In this document: positions 1-6,957 of the stretch, piece after piece
Position numbering within the stretch: the stretch's first letter is position 1
Layout: every line of letters begins with the position of its first letter
Assembly: GCA_018266965.1 (NCBI GenBank)
Contig: JAFDZJ010000079.1
Span: 1-10,855, forward strand
Source of the DNA: Bacteroidota bacterium
Lineage (GTDB): Bacteria > Bacteroidota > Bacteroidia > Flavobacteriales > Weeksellaceae
Length of the DNA: 10,855 nucleotides
Direction of reading: 5' to 3'
Translations under genes and position numbers: made by a program
The notes under the pieces: generated by a model
Databases searched by the model: none
What the model saw: the letters and a program-made list of their open reading frames with translations, nothing else
What the model was told of the DNA's origin: nothing

Positions 1-843
1 AAATTGTATATTATTGGATACATTCCAGCTTCTTTTCCTATTGCCATCAAAAGAATGAGCAGAAGGTCCAAGACCTAGGTAGGCTTGGTTTTGCCAGTAT
101 GCAGTATTGTGTTTGGAATAATAATTGGGAAGAGCAAAGTTGGAAATTTCGTAATGTTCAAAACGGTTTTCTTTCAAGAAGTTAGACATCCAAAAGAAAT
201 CTTCATTTTGTTGATTTTCATTTGGAGATTTTATTTTTCCTGTTTTCACCCATTGGTTGAGAGCTGTCTTTGGTTCTACTGTTAAAGCATAAGAAGAGAT
301 ATGTGGAATTTGTAAGTTGATAGTTTTTTGCAAATTGTTTTTCCATATTTCAGAATTTGCGGATGGATTTCCGTAGATGAGGTCTATGCTAATATTTTCT
401 AAACCAGCATCTTGTACTCTTTTTATACAAGAGTCTGCTTGAGCTGCATTGTGAGCTCTATTCATAAGTTGCAAATCTTCATCATGAAAACTTTGTACTC
501 CGATAGATAATCTATTGATGGGTGTTTGTGCTAATTCTTTTACATATTTATTGTTTAGATCATCGGGATTGGCTTCTAATGTAATTTCAATATCATTGTT
601 GAAATGGAAATATTTTTGGATTTTTTCTATTATTCTATTCAATTCGCCAATGCTAAGAATTGATGGGCTTCCTCCTCCGAAGTATAGTGTTTGTAAGTTA
701 TTGTTGGGAAGTTCATGTTTTCTAAACTCGATTTCTTTGTGCAATGCCAATAGAAAATCATCTTTGGATTGTAAAGATGTAGAAAAATGAAAATTGCAAT
801 AACTGCATTTTTGTTTGCAATATGGGATATGTATGTATATCAT
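1..843 (-). CDS. hemW: HemW-like radical SAM heme chaperone, 3' end cut off by the window
   Basis: An open frame of 281 codons runs leftward from the ATG at 843 off the edge of the window; family members have about 370-380 residues, so roughly the last quarter is missing. The protein begins MIYIHIPYCKQKCSYC, giving the radical SAM cluster motif CxxxCxxC at C9, C13 and C16. F55-G56-G57-G58-S59-P60-S61 is the SAM-binding GGGxPS segment. HNTAYW at 245-250 matches the HNxxYW motif that marks HemW, followed by the expected LGLGPSAHS. HemW is a cytoplasmic [4Fe-4S]/SAM protein that binds heme and delivers it to target proteins. It was long annotated as oxygen-independent coproporphyrinogen III oxidase, an activity it is thought to lack. 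The start is fixed by the conserved N-terminus. It lies 50 bases after the PorP-like stop, with a hairpin directly upstream, so it may depend on readthrough. Family assignment is firm; the heme-chaperone role is inferred from the motifs. Confidence 0.9.
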   Translation of the reverse strand, partial: MIYIHIPYCKQKCSYCNFHFSTSLQSKDDFLLALHKEIEFRKHELPNNNLQTLYFGGGSPSILSIGELNRIIEKIQKYFHFNNDIEITLEANPDDLNNKYVKELAQTPINRLSIGVQSFHDEDLQLMNRAHNAAQADSCIKRVQDAGLENISIDLIYGNPSANSEIWKNNLQKTINLQIPHISSYALTVEPKTALNQWVKTGKIKSPNENQQNEDFFWMSNFLKENRFEHYEISNFALPNYYSKHNTAYWQNQAYLGLGPSAHSFDGNRKRSWNVSNNIQF

Positions 844-848
844 AAAAA

Positions 849-872
849 AAACTCCGAACGAAATCGGAGTTT
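849..872 (-). terminator. Terminator-like hairpin abutting the hemW start
   Basis: A perfect 9-bp stem (849-857 with 864-872) encloses a 6-base loop. On the minus strand it is followed by eight T residues (851-844, the first three within the stem), the form of an intrinsic terminator for the PorP-like gene, whose stop is at 894-896. The T-run ends directly against the hemW ATG at 843. The 3' arm also contains GGAG (855-852), eight bases before that ATG, so the same hairpin could hide a Shine-Dalgarno-like site. The fold is plain in the sequence; its effect on transcription or translation is inference. Confidence 0.7.
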
Positions 873-893
873 GCAAATTTATAAATTATTTTT

Positions 894-1844
894 TTAGTAT
901 CTGAAACCTCTTCTGTTCAGTACATTTTCAAAATTGTATCCTACACCTAGCATAAAGCTGTTTCCACCATATTTTTGTATATCGGAAAGTCCGATGTTAT
1001 AGGTTGCTCCAAAAACAAAACGATTGAATTTCGCTTTGATGACTGGCGATATTTCCAAAGACTGATTGTCGTATCTATTTTGTACATATCTGAAACTAGC
1101 ACCTGCGGAAAAGGAAGTAGTGTCGTTGTAGAAAGTACCCAACAAACTCATATCCATAGTTCTAGATGAGTTGGTGTTCAAGTTTACCATGGCTTGTGGA
1201 GTTACATACATATTGTCTGCAAAATGCCAGTCATATCCCAAATTCAAAAATATTTTTATTGGCGAAGGTTCTACACCATTCACTATGGATTGGTCATTGG
1301 ACAAAGCAATGTCATTAACCGATACACCTCCGAAAATATTTTTGTAAGTTGCAGCAAGACCTAGGTTAGCATATACCATAAATATTTTGCTTCCATCTCC
1401 TTGCAATAGTTGGTCATTTTGGTTTTGAACATTTATTTTGGTATAGTCAAAATTCATATTGTAAGCACTTATACTAGTACCAAAAGAGAATTGGTCTTTT
1501 CTTTCTCCTTCATCGGAAATTGGGATGAAATAAGAAAGACCAGCTGTAACTCCACCAGAAGAAATTGGACCATTGGCATCTCTAAAAATGGAAATACCAG
1601 CACCCAATCTATCATAAATGTTAGCATGAACTCCTACGGATTGTACATTGGGAGAATCATCAAATTTTGAAAATTGCTTTTGATAATTGAGGTTTACATG
1701 GATGTCATCTGTCTTACCATACTGTGCAGGATTGAATAAGAAATCCCCATCCAACAGATATTGTTGGTAGTATGGTAAAGTCTCTTGAGCATTGTAAGCT
1801 CCGGACAAAAAGGCTAAACACACGATAGCATATAGTTTTTTCAT
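894..1844 (-). CDS. PorP/SprF-family type IX secretion outer-membrane protein
   Basis: A 316-residue protein. Residues 1-19 form a signal peptide (MKKLYAIVCLAFLSGAYNA) with likely cleavage before Q20. Next comes the family's characteristic opening, Q-Y-L-L-D-G-D-F-L-F-N-P-A, then alternating beta-strand pattern with many G, N and aromatic residues. The last residue is Y, as expected for an outer-membrane barrel. PorP and SprF belong to this family and act with the type IX secretion system; SprF is needed for surface display of the SprB adhesin. The open frame extends 12 codons further upstream only by using a TTG (1880-1878), but that lies in front of a promoter-like box and would spoil the signal peptide, so the ATG at 1844 is the start. 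SprF-type genes often follow a large adhesin gene, but here the upstream neighbour is a pseudouridine synthase, so the partner is unknown. Family is sure; exact role is not. Confidence 0.88.
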   Translation of the reverse strand: MKKLYAIVCLAFLSGAYNAQETLPYYQQYLLDGDFLFNPAQYGKTDDIHVNLNYQKQFSKFDDSPNVQSVGVHANIYDRLGAGISIFRDANGPISSGGVTAGLSYFIPISDEGERKDQFSFGTSISAYNMNFDYTKINVQNQNDQLLQGDGSKIFMVYANLGLAATYKNIFGGVSVNDIALSNDQSIVNGVEPSPIKIFLNLGYDWHFADNMYVTPQAMVNLNTNSSRTMDMSLLGTFYNDTTSFSAGASFRYVQNRYDNQSLEISPVIKAKFNRFVFGATYNIGLSDIQKYGGNSFMLGVGYNFENVLNRRGFRY

Positions 1845-1867
1845 AACAAATCTAAATTTCAATTCAA

Positions 1868-1875
1868 CAAATATA
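1868..1875 (-). promoter_or_regulatory. Possible Bacteroidota -7 box upstream of the PorP-like gene
   Basis: The minus strand reads TATATTTG, matching TAnnTTTG, 23 bases before the ATG at 1844. A second match, TAGATTTG (1854-1847), sits almost against the start codon. I see no clear TTG-type -33 element at the usual distance. Such boxes arise easily in AT-rich DNA, so this is a candidate for separate expression of the porP-like gene within the leftward block. Confidence 0.4.
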
Positions 1876-1895
1876 AACAAAAACTTGATATAAAT

Positions 1896-2963
1896 TTAAT
1901 TTTCTAAATAATTTCTCCATTTTTTTACAACATTCTCCATATCCATAGGCATTGGACTTTCAAAATACATTTCTTTTCTCGTGGTTGGATGTACAAATCC
2001 TAGGGTGTGTGCATGTAAAGCGTGCCTAGGCAAAACCTCGAACATATTTTGTATAAATTGCTTGTATTTAGGAATATTTACCCCTCGCAATGGTACATGA
2101 CCTTCATATCTTTCGTCATTGAATAAAGTATGTCCAATATGCCTGAAATGTGCCCTTATTTGGTGGGTTCTTCCGGTTTCCAATTTACATTCTACCCAAG
2201 TCATGTATCGAAATCTTTCGATTACTTTGTAGTGAGTAACTGCGTGTTTTCCATGGCTACCATCTTCATATACCGACATTTGCATTCTGTTTTTAGGGTG
2301 TCTTCCGATATGACCAATTATGGTTCCTTCATTTTCTTGTAAATTTCCCCAAACAAATGCCCAGTACAATCTTTTGGTTGTTCTTTCGAAAAATTGTTTT
2401 GCCAAAAAGCTGAGTGCAAATTCGTTTTTAGCGATTACCAATAATCCTGATGTATCTTTATCTATTCTATGGACCAATCCTACTCTGTCCAAGTCGGACT
2501 TTTGATTGTTTTTTTCAAAATGAAAAGCCAAAGCATTTACCAAAGTGCCGTCCCAATTTCCAAATCCCGGATGTACTACCATTCCTGCATTTTTGTCCAC
2601 AACAACCAAATCATCATCTTCATATATTATATTGATAGGGATATCCTGTGGTATGATGACATTTTCCCTTGGTGGATGTGTTAATAAAACTGAAATTTCA
2701 TCTCCTGGCTTTACACGATAATTCTGTTTTACAGCTTTACCATTTACAATTACATTTCCTGCTCTGCAAGTTTGTGATATTTTGTTTCGTGATGAGTTTT
2801 GTCTATATATTAATAAAAACTTGTCAATCCTTTGTGGTTCTGTATTTTTATCAACAATTATATTTAGGTGTTCGTACAGACCTTTGTTTTCGTCTTCTAG
2901 TAGTGTTGGGTCTAGTGAAAAATCGTCATTCAACAATTCGTCATCTTCATTGGTAGTTGACAT
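1896..2963 (-). CDS. rluD: RluA/RluD-family 23S rRNA pseudouridine synthase
   Basis: A 355-residue protein with an acidic N-terminal extension (about 1-40), an S4 RNA-binding domain (about 45-93, including Q-R-I-D-K-F at 44-49 and V-N-G-K at 73-76), and a pseudouridine synthase domain from about 110 onward. The catalytic motif H165-R-I-D168-K-D-T-S-G173 contains the aspartate (D168) that attacks the uridine; R-T-H-Q-I-R-A-H follows downstream, as in the RluA family. In Escherichia coli RluD modifies three uridines in helix 69 of 23S rRNA. The S4 domain favours RluD or RluC over RluA, but the exact target cannot be read from sequence. The ATG at 2963 precedes the acidic segment. It lies 54 bases after the PASTA gene, across a hairpin, with no clear promoter of its own, so it is probably co-transcribed. 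Length and motifs are complete. Confidence 0.92.
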   Translation of the reverse strand: MSTTNEDDELLNDDFSLDPTLLEDENKGLYEHLNIIVDKNTEPQRIDKFLLIYRQNSSRNKISQTCRAGNVIVNGKAVKQNYRVKPGDEISVLLTHPPRENVIIPQDIPINIIYEDDDLVVVDKNAGMVVHPGFGNWDGTLVNALAFHFEKNNQKSDLDRVGLVHRIDKDTSGLLVIAKNEFALSFLAKQFFERTTKRLYWAFVWGNLQENEGTIIGHIGRHPKNRMQMSVYEDGSHGKHAVTHYKVIERFRYMTWVECKLETGRTHQIRAHFRHIGHTLFNDERYEGHVPLRGVNIPKYKQFIQNMFEVLPRHALHAHTLGFVHPTTRKEMYFESPMPMDMENVVKKWRNYLEN

Positions 2964-2981
2964 ATTTTTTTTAAATTAAAT

Positions 2982-3008
2982 AAGGCTTCATGAAATTTCA
3001 GAAGCCTT
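2982..3008 (-). terminator. Hairpin between the PASTA gene and rluD
   Basis: An 8-bp stem (2982-2989 with 3001-3008) directly follows the PASTA gene stop (3018-3020) on the minus strand, with possible extra pairing inside the loop. What comes after is T-rich but broken (TTATTTAATTT) and then A-rich, so it is a weak terminator or an attenuator rather than a strong stop. rluD starts 18 bases beyond the stem. Confidence 0.5.
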
Positions 3009-3017
3009 TATGTTTTA

Positions 3018-4040
3018 TTATTCTACGATTATTTTTTTAGCTTTTGGTTTTTCAACCTTTGGTTGCTCTGCTTTTGCTGAAGTTTTTTCTTTGGGAGAAG
3101 TTGTTGTTTTTGGACTTTCAGCGGGTGCAGTTTCCACAGGAGTATTTTCTTTCTCTTTTGGTTTTGCAGGATTAGGATTGTCTGGTTTTTCAGATGGATA
3201 CACCACTTCATCATACCTAATAGGAGGTAGGGTAGTGTCGATTTTCATTCTATAAATACCGTTGAGTTCTTTTATTTTGTTTCCTAATTCCGCAGGAGTT
3301 TTTTTACTGGCCCAAAGGTCTATTTGCATTCCTTGATCTCTTAAACTTCCACTTGCAGGGTCTTGATAATAGATAATGTCGCTTTCATCTTTTTTACCAT
3401 CTTCAAATTCTATTAGTCCTATTTCGAAAAGATTTTGTTTTACAATTGCTTTTGCTTCAGCAACCGTTAAGCCAACCAAATTGGGTACAGGAATATTTCT
3501 TTTTGGGCCAGCTCCTATTACCAAATCTATGGCTGCAAACCTTGGGAGTAAAGTACCCGGTTTTATATCTTGTCCATTGTAGGACATACGGATTACCGCA
3601 TCTCTCTGTATGCTAGGTTCGTACAGCGTGTCGCCAACTTTTAGCCCAACCCTGTCCAATTGTCGGAATGCTAATCCTTTGTATCTGTCCAATATATCCG
3701 GAACAGCAACAGGAGCCCAGGTTTTTGGATTAACACGAATTTCTATTGATCTTCCGTCTTTGACATGAGAGCCTGGATATGGCCAAATTTTCAATACTTG
3801 ATATGGTTTGTATTTCGGGTCGTATTGCAAACTATCCACATCGTATTCCAATCCTGCATCGTCTAAAATCTTGATGGCTTCTTGCACGGATTTGTTCATT
3901 ACATTGGGTACCTCTACCTCTTTACCATGGTTGGTGTGGAACTCCAGCCAACGAAAAGTAAGCCACACTAATCCTAAAAAAAATACAATGGCAATGATGA
4001 GATTAAGGAAAACTTTCCAATTGAAAAGCGATTTTAACAT
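3018..4040 (-). CDS. Membrane-anchored triple-PASTA protein without a kinase domain
   Basis: A 340-residue protein. A short basic N-terminus is followed by one membrane helix (about 11-29), placing the rest in the periplasm. Three PASTA domains follow: about 41-105 (begins V-E-V-P-N-V), 110-178 (V-A-V-P-D-I) and 182-246 (I-P-V-P-N-L-V-G). Each has the P-G turn or its equivalent and ends in an I-x-L/I-x-V/W strand. The tail (about 283-340) is rich in Pro, Lys, Glu and Thr and probably disordered. PASTA domains bind peptidoglycan or beta-lactams in Ser/Thr kinases and penicillin-binding proteins; here neither a kinase nor a transpeptidase is attached. The frame can extend to a TTG at 4067, but that codon overlaps the promoter-like box, so the ATG at 4040 is chosen. 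It is divergent from ddl, which fits a cell-wall role, but that role is inference. Confidence 0.88.
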   Translation of the reverse strand: MLKSLFNWKVFLNLIIAIVFFLGLVWLTFRWLEFHTNHGKEVEVPNVMNKSVQEAIKILDDAGLEYDVDSLQYDPKYKPYQVLKIWPYPGSHVKDGRSIEIRVNPKTWAPVAVPDILDRYKGLAFRQLDRVGLKVGDTLYEPSIQRDAVIRMSYNGQDIKPGTLLPRFAAIDLVIGAGPKRNIPVPNLVGLTVAEAKAIVKQNLFEIGLIEFEDGKKDESDIIYYQDPASGSLRDQGMQIDLWASKKTPAELGNKIKELNGIYRMKIDTTLPPIRYDEVVYPSEKPDNPNPAKPKEKENTPVETAPAESPKTTTSPKEKTSAKAEQPKVEKPKAKKIIVE

Positions 4041-4064
4041 ATTTGATGTCTTTAAAACAATAGG

Positions 4065-4072
4065 CAAATATA
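4065..4072 (-). promoter_or_regulatory. Possible -7 box for the PASTA-rluD block
   Basis: The minus strand reads TATATTTG, a full TAnnTTTG match, 24 bases before the PASTA ATG at 4040. A start point about 7 bases downstream would leave a leader of roughly 18 bases. No clear -33 TTG is seen. This placement argues against translation from the TTG at 4067-4065. Confidence 0.5.
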
Positions 4073-4163
4073 GATAAAATTATTTTTTATTTTTCCACTT
4101 TCTTTTCTATTTTTTGAAACCACTTATTTCTTTAAAAATTTAATGAAAAAAAATTAATTTGTT

Positions 4164-4171
4164 TATTTTTG
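4164..4171 (+). promoter_or_regulatory. Possible -7 box for the ddl-coaD-TRIC operon
   Basis: TATTTTTG matches TAnnTTTG 32 bases before the ddl ATG, in the divergent gap at 4041-4203. The surrounding sequence is mostly A and T, and I see no -33 element at the usual distance, so this rests on the -7 match and its placement. The rest of the gap holds only A/T-rich runs. Confidence 0.5.
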
Positions 4172-4203
4172 CCTTTACAACCAATTAATGTTGACTAATA
4201 ATC

Positions 4204-5190
4204 ATGAGAAAAAATAATGTAGCCGTAGTAATGGGAGGTTACTCCGACGAATATAAAGTGTCACTAAAAAGTGGTCAATTGATTTTCGACTCATTGGATA
4301 GAGAAAAATATCAAGTTTTTAAAGTTATCCTTCTGAAAGATGAATGGTATTTTCTAGATGAAAATGAAACGAAGTTTCCAATTAATAAAGGAGACTTTTC
4401 TGTTACTTTGGACAATAATGAACAATTGAATTTCGATGTTTGTTTTAATATAATACACGGAAAGCCCGGTGAAAACGGCGAGTTACAGGCTTATTGGGAT
4501 ACAATCGGTCAGAAATATACCGGTTGCAATTTCTATCAGAGTGCACTTACATTCAACAAAAAAGATACTCTTGCTGTGCTTTCCAAATATGGTATCCCTG
4601 CTGCAAAAAGCATCTATCTGAAAAAAGGAGATGCCATCAATGAAGAAAAAATTGTTCAAGAACTTGGCTTACCTTTGTTTGTAAAACCCAACCAAAGTGG
4701 TTCTTCTTTGGGAATATCCAAAGTGAAAACGATAGATGAACTACAACCAGCTTTCGATTTTGCTTTTGCAGAAGATGATGAAATACTTTTGGAGAGTTTT
4801 CTTAATGGAACCGAAGTTTCGGTCGGAGTTGTAGATTTCGGAGGGAAAACAATAGTATTGGGCATCACTGAAATTGTACCCAAAAATGAATTTTTCGATT
4901 ATAAAGCCAAGTATGAAGGAGAGTCCGAAGAAATAACTCCCGCAAGACTAAATGATGAAACTAGAAAAAAAGTTGAAGAAATTGCAATAAAAGCATACGA
5001 TTCTCTTGGGATGAGTGGGTTTTCTAGAAGCGAATATATCATCATGGATGGTGTCCCATATATGTTGGAAATGAATACCAATCCTGGTTTTTCTCCTGCT
5101 AGTATCTTGCCACAACAAGCCAAAATATATGGAATCTCTATAATGGATTTGTGCGGAAACGAAGTAGAAAAAGCATTAACTAAAAACTAA
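4204..5190 (+). CDS. ddl: D-alanine--D-alanine ligase
   Basis: A 328-residue ATP-grasp enzyme that joins two D-alanines in the cytoplasm to form the end of the peptidoglycan stem peptide, the target of vancomycin. Visible motifs: H85-G-K-P-G-E90-N-G in the N-terminal domain, the glycine-rich ATP loop S165-G-S-S-L-G170, the E-V-S-V-G-V segment at 204-209, the omega loop F230-F-D-Y-K-A-K-Y237, and the metal-binding and substrate-binding E289-M-N-T-N-P-G295. The tyrosine closing the loop (Y237, equivalent to Y216 of E. coli DdlB by motif alignment) is kept. Ligases making D-Ala-D-lactate in Leuconostoc carry Phe there, so ordinary D-Ala specificity is expected. The first aromatic of F-x-D-Y is Phe (F231) where E. 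coli has Tyr. It is the first gene of a tight operon, 11 bases before coaD. Length is normal. Confidence 0.95.
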   Translation: MRKNNVAVVMGGYSDEYKVSLKSGQLIFDSLDREKYQVFKVILLKDEWYFLDENETKFPINKGDFSVTLDNNEQLNFDVCFNIIHGKPGENGELQAYWDTIGQKYTGCNFYQSALTFNKKDTLAVLSKYGIPAAKSIYLKKGDAINEEKIVQELGLPLFVKPNQSGSSLGISKVKTIDELQPAFDFAFAEDDEILLESFLNGTEVSVGVVDFGGKTIVLGITEIVPKNEFFDYKAKYEGESEEITPARLNDETRKKVEEIAIKAYDSLGMSGFSRSEYIIMDGVPYMLEMNTNPGFSPASILPQQAKIYGISIMDLCGNEVEKALTKN

Positions 5191-5201
5191 AAACTAAATC
5201 T

Positions 5202-5660
5202 ATGAAAATTGCTGTATTTCCCGGTTCTTTTGATCCAATTACTTTGGGGCATTTCGATATTATTGAAAGAGCTGTACCTTTGTTTGATAAATTAATAATT
5301 GCCATTGGACAAAATTCTCAAAAAAAATATATGTTTCCCTTGGAAAAAAGAATTGAGTTTATCCGAAAAGCTACCGAACAATTCCATAATGTAGAAGTGG
5401 ATTTTTTTGAAGGATTAACAGTGGATTATTGTTTGGAAAAAGAAGCTCAATTTATATTGAGGGGGCTTCGGAATCCGGCAGATTTCGAATTTGAGAAAGC
5501 TATAGCTCATACCAATAGGACATTGGCACACAAGAAATTGGAAACTGTTTTCTTGCTTACTTCCTCTGGCAAATCTTTCATTAGTAGTAGTATTGTAAGG
5601 GAAATTATTACCCACGGTGGGGAGTATGAACTCTTGGTTCCCGATGTTGTAAGAGTGTAA
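5202..5660 (+). CDS. coaD: Phosphopantetheine adenylyltransferase
   Basis: A 152-residue cytoplasmic nucleotidyltransferase that catalyses the fourth step of coenzyme A synthesis, joining 4'-phosphopantetheine and ATP to give dephospho-CoA and pyrophosphate. It shows the nucleotidyltransferase signature G8-S-F-D-P-I-T-L-G-H17, in which the last His binds the ATP phosphates, then R88-G-L-R-N-P-A-D-F and the C-terminal I127-S-S-S-I-V-R-E134, all typical of bacterial CoaD. Length matches the family (about 155-165), with a slightly short C-terminus. It follows ddl by 11 bases and precedes the TRIC-like gene by 17, so all three probably share a transcript. The ddl-coaD pairing makes no single pathway but joins two essential housekeeping steps. 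Confidence 0.96.
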   Translation: MKIAVFPGSFDPITLGHFDIIERAVPLFDKLIIAIGQNSQKKYMFPLEKRIEFIRKATEQFHNVEVDFFEGLTVDYCLEKEAQFILRGLRNPADFEFEKAIAHTNRTLAHKKLETVFLLTSSGKSFISSSIVREIITHGGEYELLVPDVVRV

Positions 5661-5677
5661 GCTGTACAGAAATTAAG

Positions 5678-6313
5678 ATGCACGAACAATTCAATCAAAT
5701 AATAGAGATACTAGGGACTGTTTCCTTTGCCATGTCTGGTAGTTTTGCAGCGATGCAAAAAAGACTGGATCCTTTTGGGGTACTCATCATTGCTTTTATT
5801 ACCTCTGTTGGAGGAGGAACTGTGAGAGATCTGTTGTTAGATGTTCCTGTTTTTTGGATGCACGATTTTTGGATGTGTATTTTGATTTTTGTTACTTCTA
5901 TTTTGGCAATGATTTTCAAATCTATTGAAAAGAAATTCCGAGTTACACTTTTTATTTTTGATAGTTTTGGATTGGGACTTTTTACCATTATTGGTCTGCA
6001 AAAAGGATTGAGTGCAGAATTGCACCCTGTAATTTGTGTAACACTTGGTACTATTACGGGTTGCTTTGGTGGGATAATTCGAGATATTTTACTTAATAGG
6101 ATTCCGCTAATTTTTCGTAGAGAAATCTATGCAACTGCTTGTATAGTTGGAGGGATTGTTTTTTTGTTATTCATCAAATTTTCTTCACTTTCTTATACTT
6201 TTGTACAAGTATTTACCATATTATTAATAGTAGGAATTAGGACTTTGGCGGTTAGATTTCAGTGGCAAATGCCCAAATTTTATGATAACGATAATGAAAA
6301 TATTCAGGTATAA
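5678..6313 (+). CDS. TRIC/YicG-type (UPF0126) membrane channel protein
   Basis: A 211-residue very hydrophobic protein with about seven membrane segments. It is built of two related halves, each with the family's glycine-rich kink and acidic/basic pair: G45-G-G-T-V-R-D51 in the first and G131-G-I-I-R-D136 in the second. This is the UPF0126 family, to which E. coli YicG and YadS belong, and whose members are structurally related to animal TRIC channels; bacterial homologues form trimeric monovalent-cation channels. The inner membrane is the likely location. Substrate and physiological role in this organism are unknown. It is the last gene of the ddl-coaD operon; its stop codon overlaps the first base pairs of the following terminator stem. 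The ATG at 5678 is the first in frame after the coaD stop and gives a normal length. Confidence 0.87.
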   Translation: MHEQFNQIIEILGTVSFAMSGSFAAMQKRLDPFGVLIIAFITSVGGGTVRDLLLDVPVFWMHDFWMCILIFVTSILAMIFKSIEKKFRVTLFIFDSFGLGLFTIIGLQKGLSAELHPVICVTLGTITGCFGGIIRDILLNRIPLIFRREIYATACIVGGIVFLLFIKFSSLSYTFVQVFTILLIVGIRTLAVRFQWQMPKFYDNDNENIQV

Positions 6314-6346
6314 AAAAGTCTTAAACGAAATGTTTAAGACTTTTTT
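6312..6346. terminator. Bidirectional intrinsic terminator between convergent genes
   Basis: A perfect 15-bp stem (6312-6326 with 6332-6346) closes a 5-base loop, GAAAT. Six A's begin the left arm and six T's end the right arm, so on either strand the GC-containing core is followed by a U-run. It lies between the convergent TRIC-like gene (stop 6311-6313) and the gene at 6369-6938, and should end both transcripts. The stem uses the last two bases of the TRIC-like stop codon. Confidence 0.9.
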
Positions 6347-6368
6347 ATTAGTTTGAAGTTAATTTTTT

Positions 6369-6938
6369 TTAAAAGAATTTCCCACGGTTTCTCATGTGAG
6401 GGTTATGGATGTGCTTCTGCATAGAAGGCATTTTCAATTGATCCTTCATTGTTTTTATTTGGTCGGTCATCATACCGGCACTGTCCAACCTTTTGGCTTC
6501 TTCCAATAATTTTTGACCCTCTTGTTTTCTTCCGGCGGCAATTGCGGTTGCTGCAAGATTTAGGGTAGCCATGGCTCTGTCTTGTTTCATATTCAATCCG
6601 TATTCCAAGGCTTTTCTCATAAGAGGTTCTACCTTTTTTGGATGTTCTTGTGCCAAAGTTAGACCTTGTAGATAGTGGAAATATCCATATTGAGATTTGT
6701 GCAATTGAGAAGTGTAATTTTTTATTCCTTTCAACCAATCAGCAGCTTTTTCCATGTTTTGTTTTCTTAATTGCCAAAAAGCCAATAAGATATATTCATT
6801 TTTGAAAAATAATGCAATTGGGATTGCTGATAGTAAAAACACTACAATTCCCCAACCCAAACTTCTAGTAAAAAACATCATATAGATTCCTAAAATCATC
6901 AAAAGTGCGGCTACAACTAGTTTTATATATTTATTCAT
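6369..6938 (-). CDS. Uncharacterised membrane protein with two N-terminal helices and a TPR-like tail
   Basis: A 189-residue protein I do not recognise as a named family. Two hydrophobic segments (about 5-23 and 28-45), separated by the short loop F-T-R-S-L-G-W-G, form a membrane hairpin. The rest (about 50-170) is a run of amphipathic helices with TPR-like spacing: W55 and W68, a Y-x-Y-F-H-Y-L-Q-G-L-T-L-A segment at 84-96, and the small-residue helix A122-M-A-T-L-N-L-A-A-T-A-I-A-A135 followed by K138-Q-E-G-Q-K-L-L-E-E-A-K149, which fits a TPR pair. The C-terminus (about 170-189) is basic, with two H-x-x-x-P/H stretches. The likely topology is both ends in the cytoplasm, with the TPR tail binding a partner near the membrane. 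A promoter-like pair sits directly upstream, so it is expressed apart from folA. Function unknown. Confidence 0.8.
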   Translation of the reverse strand: MNKYIKLVVAALLMILGIYMMFFTRSLGWGIVVFLLSAIPIALFFKNEYILLAFWQLRKQNMEKAADWLKGIKNYTSQLHKSQYGYFHYLQGLTLAQEHPKKVEPLMRKALEYGLNMKQDRAMATLNLAATAIAAGRKQEGQKLLEEAKRLDSAGMMTDQIKTMKDQLKMPSMQKHIHNPHMRNRGKFF

Positions 6939-6957
6939 GCGGTTAATTTTGGATTTG

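Noticed and set aside
515..790. Plus-strand open frame inside hemW, and similar overlapping frames throughout
   Set aside because: They lie wholly opposite genes with strong family motifs, show no homology signal to the eye, and are expected by chance in AT-rich DNA.
1845..1880. Longer start for the PorP-like protein at a TTG codon (1880)
   Set aside because: It would add a 12-residue hydrophobic/charged lead before a complete signal peptide and overlaps the promoter-like box.
5171..5200. Three copies of an ACTAAA-type unit around the ddl stop
   Set aside because: Too short and A-rich to mean more than local slippage; it forms no hairpin.
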